From NCBI GenBank assembly GCA_044866695.1, contig JBIOUF010000155.1, positions 1-40,710 of the forward strand: a DNA stretch of 40,710 bases, written 5' to 3'. A program made the position numbers and the translations under genes. This document shows positions 22,503-30,157 of this stretch, one piece after another. This stretch comes from JBIOUF01 sp044866695 (lineage in GTDB: Bacteria > Actinomycetota > Actinomycetes > Propionibacteriales > Nocardioidaceae). The notes beneath the pieces were generated by a model. It made no database searches, was not told the DNA's origin, and was given only the letters and a program-made list of their open reading frames with translations. Positions within the stretch are counted from its first letter, which is position 1. Each line of letters starts with the position of its first letter.

Positions 22503-23422
22503 GCGAGCTGCAGTGGCGCGACTGGTCATGCACGGTCCGCGTCGTGCTCGCCGACGGTCTCCCGGCCGGCGCGCCGCCCAGGCGACCCACCGCCGAGCGG
22601 GCCGAGTGGCTGGTCCGCGGCCTCATGGGCGACGTCGCGCTCTCCGTCAGCCGGTTCCGTCCCGACAGCGACCTGTCGCGGGTCAACGACACCGCGGGGC
22701 GTCTGGTTCCGGTCCGCCGGCTGACCCTCGACCTGGTGGACGTGGCGCTCGCCGCCGCCCGGCGTACCCAGGGTGCCTGCGACCCGACGATCGGCCGGCA
22801 GCTGCTCGCCGCCGGGTACGACGACGACATCGAGATCCTGCGGGTGCGCGGAGCCGCTCCGACCGCCGGTGAGCGCGGCGCCGCGGACTGGGCGGCCGTG
22901 CGCGTGCACCGGGGTCTGGGGCTGGTCGGAGTCCCCACCGGAGTGGCCCTGGACCTCGGCGCCACTGCCAAGGCCTGGACGGCCGACGAGGCCGCAGCCC
23001 GGCTGACCCGGACGCTCGGCGTGCCGGCGCTCGTGGCGCTCGGCGGCGACGTCTCCGCGAACGGGCCCGGGCCGGCCTGGCCGGTGCTGGTCAGCGAGCA
23101 CGAGGGTGGCACCGGGGCGATCCTCGGCCTGACCCGCGGAGGGATCGCCACGTCCTCGACGCGAGGCCGGCGCTGGGCGACCGCCGACGGCGAGGCACAC
23201 CACCTCATCGACCCCCGCAGCGGTCTTCCGGTCGCCGGCCCGTACCGCACCGCCTCCGTTCTCGCCGGGACCTGCGTCGAGGCCAACGCGCTCAGCACCG
23301 CCGCCCTGGTCTGGGGCGACGAGGCGCTCGGCCGGCTGGCGCCGTACCCCGCGCGGCTCGTCGACGCCGCCGGCCGGGTCGTCACCACCGACGCCTGGCC
23401 AGGGACCGAGGAGGCGGCATGA
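22499..23422 (+). CDS. apbE: ApbE-type FAD:protein FMN transferase
   Basis: A 307-residue protein. ApbE enzymes attach FMN from FAD to a threonine of redox proteins. Visible features are SRFRPDSDLSRVND (substrate loop), ACDPTIGR, ALDLGATAKAWTADEAA (the usual DLGGIAKGYAVD block), LVALGGDVSANG, GIATSSTRGRRW and HHLIDPRSGLPV (metal and FAD site), all in the expected order. There is no signal peptide or lipobox, so it should act in the cytoplasm, as many actinobacterial forms do. GTG 22499 overlaps the preceding stop; the 3' end overlaps the next gene (ATGA). No flavinylation target motif was seen in the window. Confidence 0.93.
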   Translation: MSELQWRDWSCTVRVVLADGLPAGAPPRRPTAERAEWLVRGLMGDVALSVSRFRPDSDLSRVNDTAGRLVPVRRLTLDLVDVALAAARRTQGACDPTIGRQLLAAGYDDDIEILRVRGAAPTAGERGAADWAAVRVHRGLGLVGVPTGVALDLGATAKAWTADEAAARLTRTLGVPALVALGGDVSANGPGPAWPVLVSEHEGGTGAILGLTRGGIATSSTRGRRWATADGEAHHLIDPRSGLPVAGPYRTASVLAGTCVEANALSTAALVWGDEALGRLAPYPARLVDAAGRVVTTDAWPGTEEAA

Positions 23423-24006
23423 CGCTGTGGTTCCTGGCCCGCGCCGCGGGGTTCGTCGCGCTGCTCGCCGCCTCGTTGACCGTGGCGCTCGGCGCCGTCG
23501 GCTCGTCGTCCCGGGGCGACGGCAGAATCCTTGCCCAGCTGGTGCACCGCTCGGCCGCCGTCGTGACCCTGACCATGCTCGGCCTGCACGCCGGGCTGCT
23601 GGTCGCCGACCACTTCGTCGACGTCAGCGTCGCCTCCGCCCTGGTCCCGTTCACCGCCGGCTACCGCGGGGTCGCACTCGGGCTCGGGACGCTTGCCGTC
23701 TACGGCTTCGTCGCGGTCGCCGCGACCGGCGCCCTGCGCGGTCGGCTGGCGGTCAGCACCCGCGCGGCACGCGCCTGGCGGGCCGTCCACCTGTCGGCGT
23801 ACGCCGCCTGGGGGCTGGCCCTGGTCCACGGCGTCCTGGCCGGCACCGACACCGCACGCGGCTGGTCGCTGGCCGTGTACGGGTCGAGCGCGGCCGTGGT
23901 GGCCGGAGCCTCGGTCGTCCGCGTCGCCGGAGAGCTGCGCGCCCGGCGGGCACCGCTCCTGCGGGCCCGCCGGCTCACCGCCCTCAGCCCTGGATCGTCG
24001 CGATGA
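23419..24006 (+). CDS. Ferric-reductase-like transmembrane protein
   Basis: A 195-residue membrane protein with five or six helices. Histidines positioned in helices (QLVHRSAAVVTLTMLGLHAG, HLSAYAAWGLALVHGVLAG) fit the paired b-heme ligands of ferric-reductase/YedZ-like domains. It would carry electrons across the membrane between a cytoplasmic donor and an outside acceptor. Both ends overlap neighbours by four bases (ATGA with apbE, ATGA with the NuoF-like gene), placing it firmly in the operon. Heme binding is inferred from the family and histidine positions. Confidence 0.82.
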   Translation: MTLWFLARAAGFVALLAASLTVALGAVGSSSRGDGRILAQLVHRSAAVVTLTMLGLHAGLLVADHFVDVSVASALVPFTAGYRGVALGLGTLAVYGFVAVAATGALRGRLAVSTRAARAWRAVHLSAYAAWGLALVHGVLAGTDTARGWSLAVYGSSAAVVAGASVVRVAGELRARRAPLLRARRLTALSPGSSR

Positions 24007-25235
24007 CCACGGCCGTCGCCCGCCCCGAGCACACCGCGCCGGTCGCGTGGGGGACCGCCCGGCTGCTGGCGGGGACGCGCGCCGGCCGCGTCGACCTGAG
24101 CGGCCACCGAGCGGTCCACGGCCATCCGCGCCGGCTCCCGGCCGACCGGCTGGCGGCCGCGCTGGACGCCGTGCGCCTGCTCGGTCGCGGCGGCGCCGCG
24201 TTCCCGGTGGCCGCCAAGCTGCGTGGGACCTCGGCCGGGTCCCGCACGCACGTCGTGGTCAACGGCTCCGAGGGCGAGCCCGCCAGCCACAAGGACCGCA
24301 CGCTCATGCGGCTTGCGCCGCACCTGGTCCTCGACGGCACGCTGGCCGTCGCGCACGCGCTCGAGACCCAACGCGTGAGCGTGGTCGTCCAGGACCGCGA
24401 CGCCCACGCCTCGCTGGCAGCCGCGCTGCGCGAGCGCGAGGACGGCCGGTCGGTCCGGCTGGTCCGGCACGACCACGGCTTCGTGGCCGGAGAGGTCCGG
24501 GCCGTCACCCGGGCTCTGTCCGGCGGCCCCGCCGTCCCGCCCGGGCGGCGCGTGCTGCCCACCGTCCACGGCGTCGACGGCCGGCCGACGTTCGCGTCCA
24601 ACGTCGAGACGTTCGCGCAGGTCGCGTTGGTGCTCTCCCTCGGCGTCGACGAGTACGCCGGAGTCGGTGCCGCCGACGAGCCCGGAACCACCCTGCTCAG
24701 CCTCCTCGGCGACGTGCCGCACGCCGGTGTCGTCGAGGTTCCCACCGGCCTGCCGCTGTCGGCCCTGGTCGGCGAAGGCGCCGGCCCGGTGCTCGTGGGT
24801 GGCTACCACGGCACCTGGCTCCCTGGCCCCGCCGGCCTGCTGGTCACCCGACCGGCACTCCGGTCCGCCGGGGCGCCGCTCAACGCCGGCGTGCTGGCCC
24901 GGCTGCCGCAGGCCACCTGCGCGCTCGGCGAGGCGACCACGGTCGCCCGCTGGCTGGCCGGGGAGTCGGCCGGCCAGTGTGGGCCGTGCTTCTTCGGCCT
25001 GCCTGCCCTCGCCGCCACCCTCGAGCGGCTCGCCGCGGGCCACCGCGTCCTCCCGGACGCGCAGCGACGGGTCGGCCTGCTGACCGGCCGCGGCGCCTGC
25101 GCCCACCCGGACGGTGCCGCCGCCTTCGTGCGCTCGGCGCTCACGGTGCTGGCCGACGAGCTCGCGGTCCACCAGACGCACGGCCACTGCGGGCGCCCGC
25201 TGCTCGGCGTACTCCCCACGGAGGCGGCGGCATGA
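24003..25235 (+). CDS. NuoF-like flavoprotein (NADH dehydrogenase 51-kDa family)
   Basis: A 410-residue protein of the NuoF/RnfC-related family. The FMN-binding block LLGRGGAAFPVAAKLRG and the substrate block VVNGSEGEPASHKDRTLM are clear near residues 60-100, followed by FASNVETFAQVALVL. An SLBB-like strand region (AGVVEVPTGLPLSALVG) lies near 250. The C-terminal iron-sulfur segment reads ESAGQCGPCFFG and later GRGACAHPDG. NuoF normally has CGxCxPC here, so the first cysteine is an alanine. It probably takes electrons from NAD(P)H and passes them to the ferredoxin encoded next. The stop overlaps the ferredoxin start. Confidence 0.87.
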   Translation: MTTAVARPEHTAPVAWGTARLLAGTRAGRVDLSGHRAVHGHPRRLPADRLAAALDAVRLLGRGGAAFPVAAKLRGTSAGSRTHVVVNGSEGEPASHKDRTLMRLAPHLVLDGTLAVAHALETQRVSVVVQDRDAHASLAAALREREDGRSVRLVRHDHGFVAGEVRAVTRALSGGPAVPPGRRVLPTVHGVDGRPTFASNVETFAQVALVLSLGVDEYAGVGAADEPGTTLLSLLGDVPHAGVVEVPTGLPLSALVGEGAGPVLVGGYHGTWLPGPAGLLVTRPALRSAGAPLNAGVLARLPQATCALGEATTVARWLAGESAGQCGPCFFGLPALAATLERLAAGHRVLPDAQRRVGLLTGRGACAHPDGAAAFVRSALTVLADELAVHQTHGHCGRPLLGVLPTEAAA

Positions 25236-25447
25236 GGCTCGAGATCGACTGGACCCGCTGCGACGGTCACGGCCTCTGCGCGCGGCTGCTTCCAGAGCGC
25301 ATCGTCCTGGACGAGCACGGGTTCCCGGTCGTCCCGGAGCGTCAGGTCGACAAGCAGCTGCTCCCCCATGCCCGCCGCGCCGTCGCGATCTGCCCTCGCC
25401 TCGCCCTCCGCCTCGAACAACCTCCTCCGAGCCACACAGTCCGCTGA
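25232..25447 (+). CDS. 3Fe-4S-type small ferredoxin
   Basis: A 71-residue ferredoxin: CDGHGLC near residue 10, ARLLPE after it, and AICPRLAL near residue 52. The three cysteines with the CxGxGxC and CP arrangement are those of the [3Fe-4S] ferredoxins that serve cytochromes P450 and similar partners. GGCGGCGGC precedes the start, and ATG 25232 overlaps the upstream stop (ATGA). It is likely the electron carrier between the NuoF-like protein and the membrane protein. The C-terminal tail is short and proline-rich. Confidence 0.88.
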   Translation: MRLEIDWTRCDGHGLCARLLPERIVLDEHGFPVVPERQVDKQLLPHARRAVAICPRLALRLEQPPPSHTVR

Positions 25448-25490
25448 ACCGCTGGAACCCCGGCGCCCGAAACCGCTAGGAGACTCGTCC

Positions 25491-25988
25491 GTGTTCGACC
25501 TCGTCAACGGTCTGCCCGTGCACCCCCTGGTGGTGCATGCCGTCGTCGTGCTGCTGCCGCTCGCCTGCCTCGGCACCATCGCCATCGCGGTCCGGCAGAG
25601 CTGGCGCGAGCGGTACGGCGCCCTCGTCGTCGCCTGCGCCGCCGTCGCCACAGCGCTGATCCCGGTCGCCACCTCCAGCGGAGAGGCGCTGGAGGAGCAC
25701 GTGGGCAGCCCCGGCGAGCACGCCGAGCTCGGCGACCAGCTGATCTGGTTCGCCGTACCGTTGCTGGTGCTCTCGCTCGCGCTGGTCTGGCTGGACCGGC
25801 GCCGGAGCGCTGTCGCCGCCTCCGGACCGGGCGGCCCGGGTGCGGCCGTCGCAAGGCCGGGCGTCGGCACCCGCGTCGTCGCGGCCCTGGCGTTGGTCGC
25901 CGCGGTCGCCGCGTCGGTGCAGGTCTACCGCGTCGGCGACTCCGGCGCCCGCGCCGCGTGGGGCGACCAGGTGCAGACCTCGCCGTAG
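25491..25988 (+). CDS. DUF2231-type membrane protein
   Basis: A 165-residue protein starting at GTG 25491, with AGGAG nine bases upstream. It opens FDLVNGLPVHPLVVHAVVVL, the conserved N-terminus of DUF2231 proteins, in which the histidines of PVHPLVVH are characteristic. Four membrane segments follow: to about 30, 45-63, 85-103 and 127-145, separated by HVGSPGEHAELGD and a polar alanine/glycine loop. The function is not established; some relatives sit beside redox or metal genes, as here. It lies 43 bases beyond the ferredoxin and is probably the last gene of that operon. Confidence 0.85.
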   Translation: MFDLVNGLPVHPLVVHAVVVLLPLACLGTIAIAVRQSWRERYGALVVACAAVATALIPVATSSGEALEEHVGSPGEHAELGDQLIWFAVPLLVLSLALVWLDRRRSAVAASGPGGPGAAVARPGVGTRVVAALALVAAVAASVQVYRVGDSGARAAWGDQVQTSP

Positions 25989-26044
25989 CGTGGCTCGAGG
26001 TCGGCGGCCGCGTCGTCGGGCGCCCGTACCAGGTCGCGAGGCAA

Positions 26045-26059
26045 TACCCCGGTGGGGTA
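26045..26059. promoter_or_regulatory. CsoR/CstR-like operator, TACCCC-GGT-GGGGTA
   Basis: Perfect 6-base arms (26045-26050 and 26054-26059) flank a 3-base centre, 72-86 bases upstream of the SQR-like ATG at 26131. TACCC/GGGTA arms with G-tracts are typical of operators for the CsoR family, which includes copper sensors and the persulfide sensor CstR. A possible -10 box, TACCGT, lies at 26096-26101. No CsoR-family gene is in the window. Confidence 0.55.
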
Positions 26060-26130
26060 GGCCGTTCGCCTCTGCCACGGCCCCCGCCCCGTCCTTACCG
26101 TGGAAGGGGACACATCGCCAGGAGGCCACC

Positions 26131-27372
26131 ATGAGAACACTTCTCGTGCTGGGTGGAGGGACCGCGGGCACCATGACCGCGAACCGGCTGCGCCACCGGC
26201 TTGGGTTCCGCGAGTGGCGTGTCGTGGTGGTCGACCAGGACGACCAGCACCACTACCAACCGGGGTATCTGTTCCTCCCGTTCGGGGGATGCACCCGGGA
26301 CCAGCTGGTCCGGTCGCGGCACCGCTTCCTCGCCGACCGCATCGAGCTGGTGATCGGGGAGATCGAGAGGGTCGACCCCGAGGCCAGAGAGGTCGCCCTG
26401 GTCGGGGGACGCAAGCTGGCCTACGACTACCTGGTGATCGCCACGGGGACCACGCCGAGGCCCGACCAGACACCCGGCATGCTCGGCCCCGCGTGGCGCC
26501 GCAGCATCTTCGACTTCTACACCCTGGAGGGCGCCGAGGCGCTCGCCGGCGCACTCTCGGCGTTCGACCACGGGCGGCTGGTCGTGCACATCACGGAGAT
26601 GCCGATCAAGTGCCCGGTCGCGCCCTTGGAGTTCACGTTCCTGGCGGAGGCGTGGCTGCGCAAGCGCGGACTGCGCGACCTCGTCGAGCTGGTCTTCGTG
26701 ACTCCGCTCGACGGCGCCTTCACCCAGCCCGTCGCGTCACAGAGGTTGGGCGCGATGCTTGCCGAACGCAAGATCCACGTGGAGCCGGACTTCATGGTCG
26801 AGCGCGTCGACGACGAGCATCGCGTCCTGGTGTCCTACGACGAGCGCGAGGTGCCGTTCGACCTGCTCGTGACGGTCCCGCTCAACATGGGCGCCGACTT
26901 CGTCGCGCGCTCCGGACTGGGCAACGAGCTGAACTACGTCCAGGTCGACAAGCACACGCTGCTCTCGACGGCGTACGACACGATCTTCGCCGTCGGCGAC
27001 GCCAACGACATCCCGGCCTCGAAGGCCGGCTCGGTGGCCCACTTCTCGGTCGACATCCTCGTGGAGAACTTCCTCGAGCACGTCGAGGGCAGGCCGATGA
27101 CGCGGTCCTTCGACGGGCACGCGAACTGCTTCGTCGAGTCGGGCGACGACAAGGCCCTGCTCATCGACTTCAACTACGACACCCAGCCGCTTCCTGGGAA
27201 GTACCCACTGCCGTACGTCGGCCCGCTCAGTCTCCTCGAGGAGACCCGGGTCAACCACCTGGGCAAGCTCGCCTTCAGGCACATCTACTGGAACGTGCTG
27301 CTGCCCGGGCGCCCGATCCCACTTCCCGCACACATGTCCATGGCAGGGAAGCGACAACCCGAGGAGGCCTGA
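26131..27372 (+). CDS. Sulfide:quinone-oxidoreductase-like flavoprotein
   Basis: A 413-residue FAD enzyme with AGGAGG six bases before ATG 26131. The FAD dinucleotide fold opens VLGGGTAGTMTANRL, with further FAD-contact blocks YDYLVIATGTTPRP and IFAVGDANDIPASKAGS. It has only three cysteines: C54 (FGGC), C161 (PIKCPVAPLEF) and C333 (ANCFVESGD). The last two sit where SQR-type enzymes carry the redox cysteines, and the LLIDFNYDTQPLPG block near 345 is typical of this family. It probably oxidises sulfide or a persulfide and reduces a quinone at the membrane surface. It leads the operon with TusE/DsrC and DsrE-like genes, which supports a sulfur role. Confidence 0.85.
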   Translation: MRTLLVLGGGTAGTMTANRLRHRLGFREWRVVVVDQDDQHHYQPGYLFLPFGGCTRDQLVRSRHRFLADRIELVIGEIERVDPEAREVALVGGRKLAYDYLVIATGTTPRPDQTPGMLGPAWRRSIFDFYTLEGAEALAGALSAFDHGRLVVHITEMPIKCPVAPLEFTFLAEAWLRKRGLRDLVELVFVTPLDGAFTQPVASQRLGAMLAERKIHVEPDFMVERVDDEHRVLVSYDEREVPFDLLVTVPLNMGADFVARSGLGNELNYVQVDKHTLLSTAYDTIFAVGDANDIPASKAGSVAHFSVDILVENFLEHVEGRPMTRSFDGHANCFVESGDDKALLIDFNYDTQPLPGKYPLPYVGPLSLLEETRVNHLGKLAFRHIYWNVLLPGRPIPLPAHMSMAGKRQPEEA

Positions 27373-27375
27373 CCC

Positions 27376-27690
27376 ATGCCGACCACGACAATCGACGGTC
27401 ACGAGATCCACGTCGACCAAGAAGGGTTCATGACGGACCCCGGCGAGTGGTCCGAACCCCTCGCGAAGGCCCTTGCGGCACAGATCGGGATCGATCTGAC
27501 CGACGACCACTGGAGGGCGATCCGATTCCTGCGCGACGACTACGCCCGCGAGGGCGAGACGGCCACCCTGCGCCGCATCAGCGTGGTGGGAGGCATCCCC
27601 ACCAAGGCCCTGTTCCAGCTGTTCCCCCAGAAGCCGGCCAAGAAGCTCGCCTACGTCGCCGGACTTCCCAAGCCGCACGGCTGCGTGTGA
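27376..27690 (+). CDS. TusE/DsrC-family sulfur carrier with one cysteine
   Basis: A 104-residue protein of the TusE/DsrC family. It has the opening DGHEIHVDQEGFMTDPGEWS, the central DDHWRAIRFLRDDYAR and LFQLFPQKPAKKLAY, and the closing AGLPKPHGCV. The penultimate Cys103 is the conserved persulfide-carrying residue. DsrC proteins of dissimilatory sulfur metabolism have a second cysteine 11 residues earlier; here it is Ala92, so this is a TusE-like single-cysteine form. The ribosome site AGGAGG lies inside the end of the preceding gene. It would hand sulfur to or from the DsrE-like protein encoded next. Confidence 0.92.
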   Translation: MPTTTIDGHEIHVDQEGFMTDPGEWSEPLAKALAAQIGIDLTDDHWRAIRFLRDDYAREGETATLRRISVVGGIPTKALFQLFPQKPAKKLAYVAGLPKPHGCV

Positions 27691-27703
27691 AGGAGAAGCC
27701 ATC

Positions 27704-28216
27704 ATGACCACGAACACCCAGACAGCCCCGCTGGTCCCGTCGTTCGGTGACGCGGACACCGGGCGCAAGCTCGCGATCATCTGTTCGAAGGGCAACCTGG
27801 ACATGGCCTACCCCGGCCTCGTCCTCGCCAACGCCGCGCTCGGCGAGGGCGTCGAGACCCACCTGTTCTTCACCTTCTGGGGCTTCGACATGATCAACAA
27901 GAAGACCATGGCCGACCTGAAGTTCACCATGCTCGGCAACACCGCCACCCACCTCCCCCAGGGGCTCGGCGGCCTGCCTGGAATGACGGCGATGGCCACC
28001 CACCAGCTGAAGAAGTCGATCGCCGACATCGGCGTTCCCGAGGTGCCCGAGCTCCTCCAGCAGATCGTCGACTCCGGTGGCCACCTGTGGGCATGCCGGA
28101 TGTCGGCCGACATGAACCATCTGACCCGAGCCGACCTGTACGACGAGGTCGAGGGCATCATCAGCGCCTCCGACTTCATCGAGAAGACCGAGGGCGCGCA
28201 ACTGCTGTTCATCTGA
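27704..28216 (+). CDS. DsrE-family sulfurtransferase-like protein (DsrE2 type)
   Basis: A 170-residue protein starting at ATG 27704, with AGGAGA upstream. The Rossmann-like DsrE fold is visible in KLAIICSKGNLDMAYPGLVL, then GVETHLFFTFWGFDMINKKT, and a conserved HLWACRMSADM near residue 128. Cys131 in that block is the expected sulfur-accepting cysteine; C27 is a second. No strong signal peptide is seen; hydrophobic stretches are those of the fold. With the SQR-like and TusE-like proteins it could move persulfide sulfur into or out of a cytoplasmic relay. DsrE2 relatives often occur in sulfur-oxidation loci beside TusA and rhodanese, neither of which is present here. Confidence 0.88.
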   Translation: MTTNTQTAPLVPSFGDADTGRKLAIICSKGNLDMAYPGLVLANAALGEGVETHLFFTFWGFDMINKKTMADLKFTMLGNTATHLPQGLGGLPGMTAMATHQLKKSIADIGVPEVPELLQQIVDSGGHLWACRMSADMNHLTRADLYDEVEGIISASDFIEKTEGAQLLFI

Positions 28217-28241
28217 CACGAATCCGGGTCTGACTCGACGC

Positions 28242-28264
28242 CCGGTCGGGTCGGTTCCGACCGG
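28242..28264. terminator. Possible bidirectional terminator hairpin
   Basis: CCGGTCGG (28242-28249) and CCGACCGG (28257-28264) form an 8-bp stem with a 7-base loop, between the converging DsrE-like and VOC genes. There is no T-run, which is common for actinobacterial terminators. Confidence 0.5.
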
Positions 28265-28328
28265 CGGGCCCGACCGTTCCGGAGGCCACCGGCCGGACTC
28301 GGCTTTCGGCCCTGGCCGGCCGGCCCTG

Positions 28329-28769
28329 TCAGCCGATGCGCTCCGCCAGCGAGACGATGATCCCTTCCGGCCCGCGGACGTAGGCCATTCGCCAGGCGCC
28401 CTCGTACTCGCCGATGCCACCGACCAGTCCATAGCCCTCGGCGGCTGCCCAGTCGACGGCCGCCTGCAGGTCGTCGACCTCGAAGGCCACGTTGCGAAGT
28501 CCCAGCTCGTTGGCCATGGCGGCCGCTGAGCCCGGCACGGAGTCGGGTCGCACGAAGCGCGAGAGCTCCAGGCGAGTGCCGTCGTCGGGCGGCTTGAGCA
28601 TGACGATCTCGGTGCGGGAGCCGGGGATGCCGCAGACGGTGTCCAAGAACTCGCCCTCGACGAACATCCTGCCCTCGACCTCGAGGCCCAGCGCCACGAA
28701 GAAGGCAGTCACGCCGTCGAGATCTGCGACCGTGACGCCGATGTGGTCGAAGCGTCGTACGTGTGACAT
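28329..28769 (-). CDS. VOC (glyoxalase/dioxygenase) superfamily protein
   Basis: A 146-residue protein starting at ATG 28769, with GGAGGACGGG just upstream. It has two beta-alpha-beta-beta-beta modules: RRFDHIGVTVADLDGVTAFF opens the first (metal histidine H9), and LRNVAFEVDDLQAAVDWAA opens the second, with YVRGPEGIIVSLAE at the end supplying the usual glutamate. The superfamily includes glyoxalase I, extradiol dioxygenases, antibiotic-binding proteins and methylmalonyl-CoA epimerase; the exact reaction cannot be told. It is monocistronic and divergent from the DHFR-like gene. Confidence 0.87.
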   Translation of the reverse strand: MSHVRRFDHIGVTVADLDGVTAFFVALGLEVEGRMFVEGEFLDTVCGIPGSRTEIVMLKPPDDGTRLELSRFVRPDSVPGSAAAMANELGLRNVAFEVDDLQAAVDWAAAEGYGLVGGIGEYEGAWRMAYVRGPEGIIVSLAERIG

Positions 28770-28964
28770 GGGCCCGTCCTCCGTCGTCGTACCGACCGTG
28801 CATCCGCCACGGTAGACGTTCTCGGTCCCTCTCATCGGACGTCGGCAGCACGGCGGCGGGCGTCGCAGGCTCCGTGCCGGGCCGGCCCAGCGACGCGGCG
28901 CTGCGGCGATGATTCCACCGGGCTGCCGTGGTCCCTCTCCCAGCACACCCGACGAGGAGGAACC

Positions 28965-29564
28965 ATGGGCCAGGTCATCGCATCCATCACCACGTCTGTC
29001 GACGGCTACGTCACCGGACCCGACGACGGCCCGGAGTACGGGCTCGGCAGGGGCGGGGAGCGTCTGCACTACTGGGTGATGGGCGGTCCATGGACCTACG
29101 ACAGCGGGCACGACCTCGCGATGCACGGCGCCGACAAGGAGTTCTTCGACGAGCTGGTCGCGTCCGTCGGGTCCGGCGTCGTCGGCCGCGGAATGTACGA
29201 CGCGGCCGACGCGTGGGGCGGCACCAACCCGTTCCCGGGTCCGCTGTTCGTGCTCACCCACCGCACCGACGACCAGCCCGCGCCAGAGGCGGGGTTCACG
29301 TTCGTCTCCGGCCTCGACCAGGCGCTGGCCCGAGCGGCCGCGGCCGCGGGCGACGGCGACGTCTCGATCGGTGGCGGAGCCGACGTGATCCGGCAGGCTC
29401 TTGCCGCGGGCCGGGTGGACGAGCTGGTGATCTCGACGGCTCCGGTGATCCTCGGCGCCGGGAAGCGGCTGTTCGACGGTTTCGAGAGGGACGTCGACCT
29501 CGAGGTCACCAAGGTCCACAGCTCGCCGTACGCCACCCACGTGCGCTACGCGGTCAAGAAGTAG
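28965..29564 (+). CDS. DHFR/RibD C-terminal-like reductase
   Basis: A 199-residue protein of the family that groups dihydrofolate reductase with the RibD C-terminal domain. It begins GQVIASITTSVDGYVTGPDD, has VGRGMYDAADAWGG near residue 72, the nucleotide-binding SIGGGADVIRQALAAG near 143, and ends with LVISTAPVILGAGKRLFDGF. These small proteins bind NADPH, but the substrate is usually unknown. GAGGAGGAACC precedes ATG 28965. It is single and divergent from the VOC gene. Confidence 0.88.
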   Translation: MGQVIASITTSVDGYVTGPDDGPEYGLGRGGERLHYWVMGGPWTYDSGHDLAMHGADKEFFDELVASVGSGVVGRGMYDAADAWGGTNPFPGPLFVLTHRTDDQPAPEAGFTFVSGLDQALARAAAAAGDGDVSIGGGADVIRQALAAGRVDELVISTAPVILGAGKRLFDGFERDVDLEVTKVHSSPYATHVRYAVKK

Positions 29565-29663
29565 CCCAGGGTGGACCTGGTCCCGGCCTGCGCGACCTGA
29601 CGCGCTCGAGCCTGACCAACCGGTAGCGTGCCTTGCGGCGGGGACGGAGCCGAAGGAGGAGCG

Positions 29664-30038
29664 ATGGCACGGCGGGTGGTCACCCGGCTGGTCGACGACC
29701 TGGACGGGGAGGAGCTCAGCGAGGGATCCGGAGACTCGGTGCGCTTCGAGCTGGACGGCGCCGAGTACGAGATCGACCTGAGCGACGAGAACGCCGGCAA
29801 GCTCAGGGCGATCCTGGAGCCGTACGTCGCACGGGGTCGCAGACGGCCGCCATCGGCCGGTCGGTCCGGTGACGGTCCGCGCGCCGCGCCACCGCGTCGA
29901 CGGGGTGTGGTGCACGGCTCGTCCCCGGAGGAGCTGGCGAACATCCGAGCATGGGCTCGGGCCAACGGGTACACGGTGTCGGCGCGAGGCCGGATCAGCG
30001 GCAAGGTGCGGGAGGCCTACCACGCGGCGCACGCGTAG
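29664..30038 (+). CDS. lsr2: Lsr2-family nucleoid-associated protein
   Basis: A 124-residue protein. The N-terminal dimerisation domain begins ARRVVTRLVDDLDGEEL and continues FELDGAEYEIDLSDENAGKL to ILEPYVARGRR. A basic, proline-rich linker (about 65-90) leads to the DNA-binding domain IRAWARANGYTVSARGRISG, whose RGR loop inserts into the minor groove of AT-rich DNA. Lsr2 silences horizontally acquired AT-rich genes in actinobacteria and bridges DNA. ATG 29664 follows AAGGAGGAGCG. Many actinobacteria encode more than one copy; which one this is cannot be judged here. Confidence 0.94.
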   Translation: MARRVVTRLVDDLDGEELSEGSGDSVRFELDGAEYEIDLSDENAGKLRAILEPYVARGRRRPPSAGRSGDGPRAAPPRRRGVVHGSSPEELANIRAWARANGYTVSARGRISGKVREAYHAAHA

Positions 30039-30157
30039 GGAGCAGACCGTTCGGCGCTACCGTCGGCTCGACTCGGCCGCGGCGCCTAGACGTTCCAGCT
30101 TGCGGGACCTCCTCCCGTTGCGGTTGTGGCCTCGGAACCGCGCCGCTCGGGCCGGCC

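Noticed and set aside
26131..27372. Type II NADH dehydrogenase instead of SQR-like
   Set aside because: The PIKCPVAP and LLIDFNYDTQPLPG blocks, conserved cysteines and sulfur-gene neighbours fit the SQR group better.
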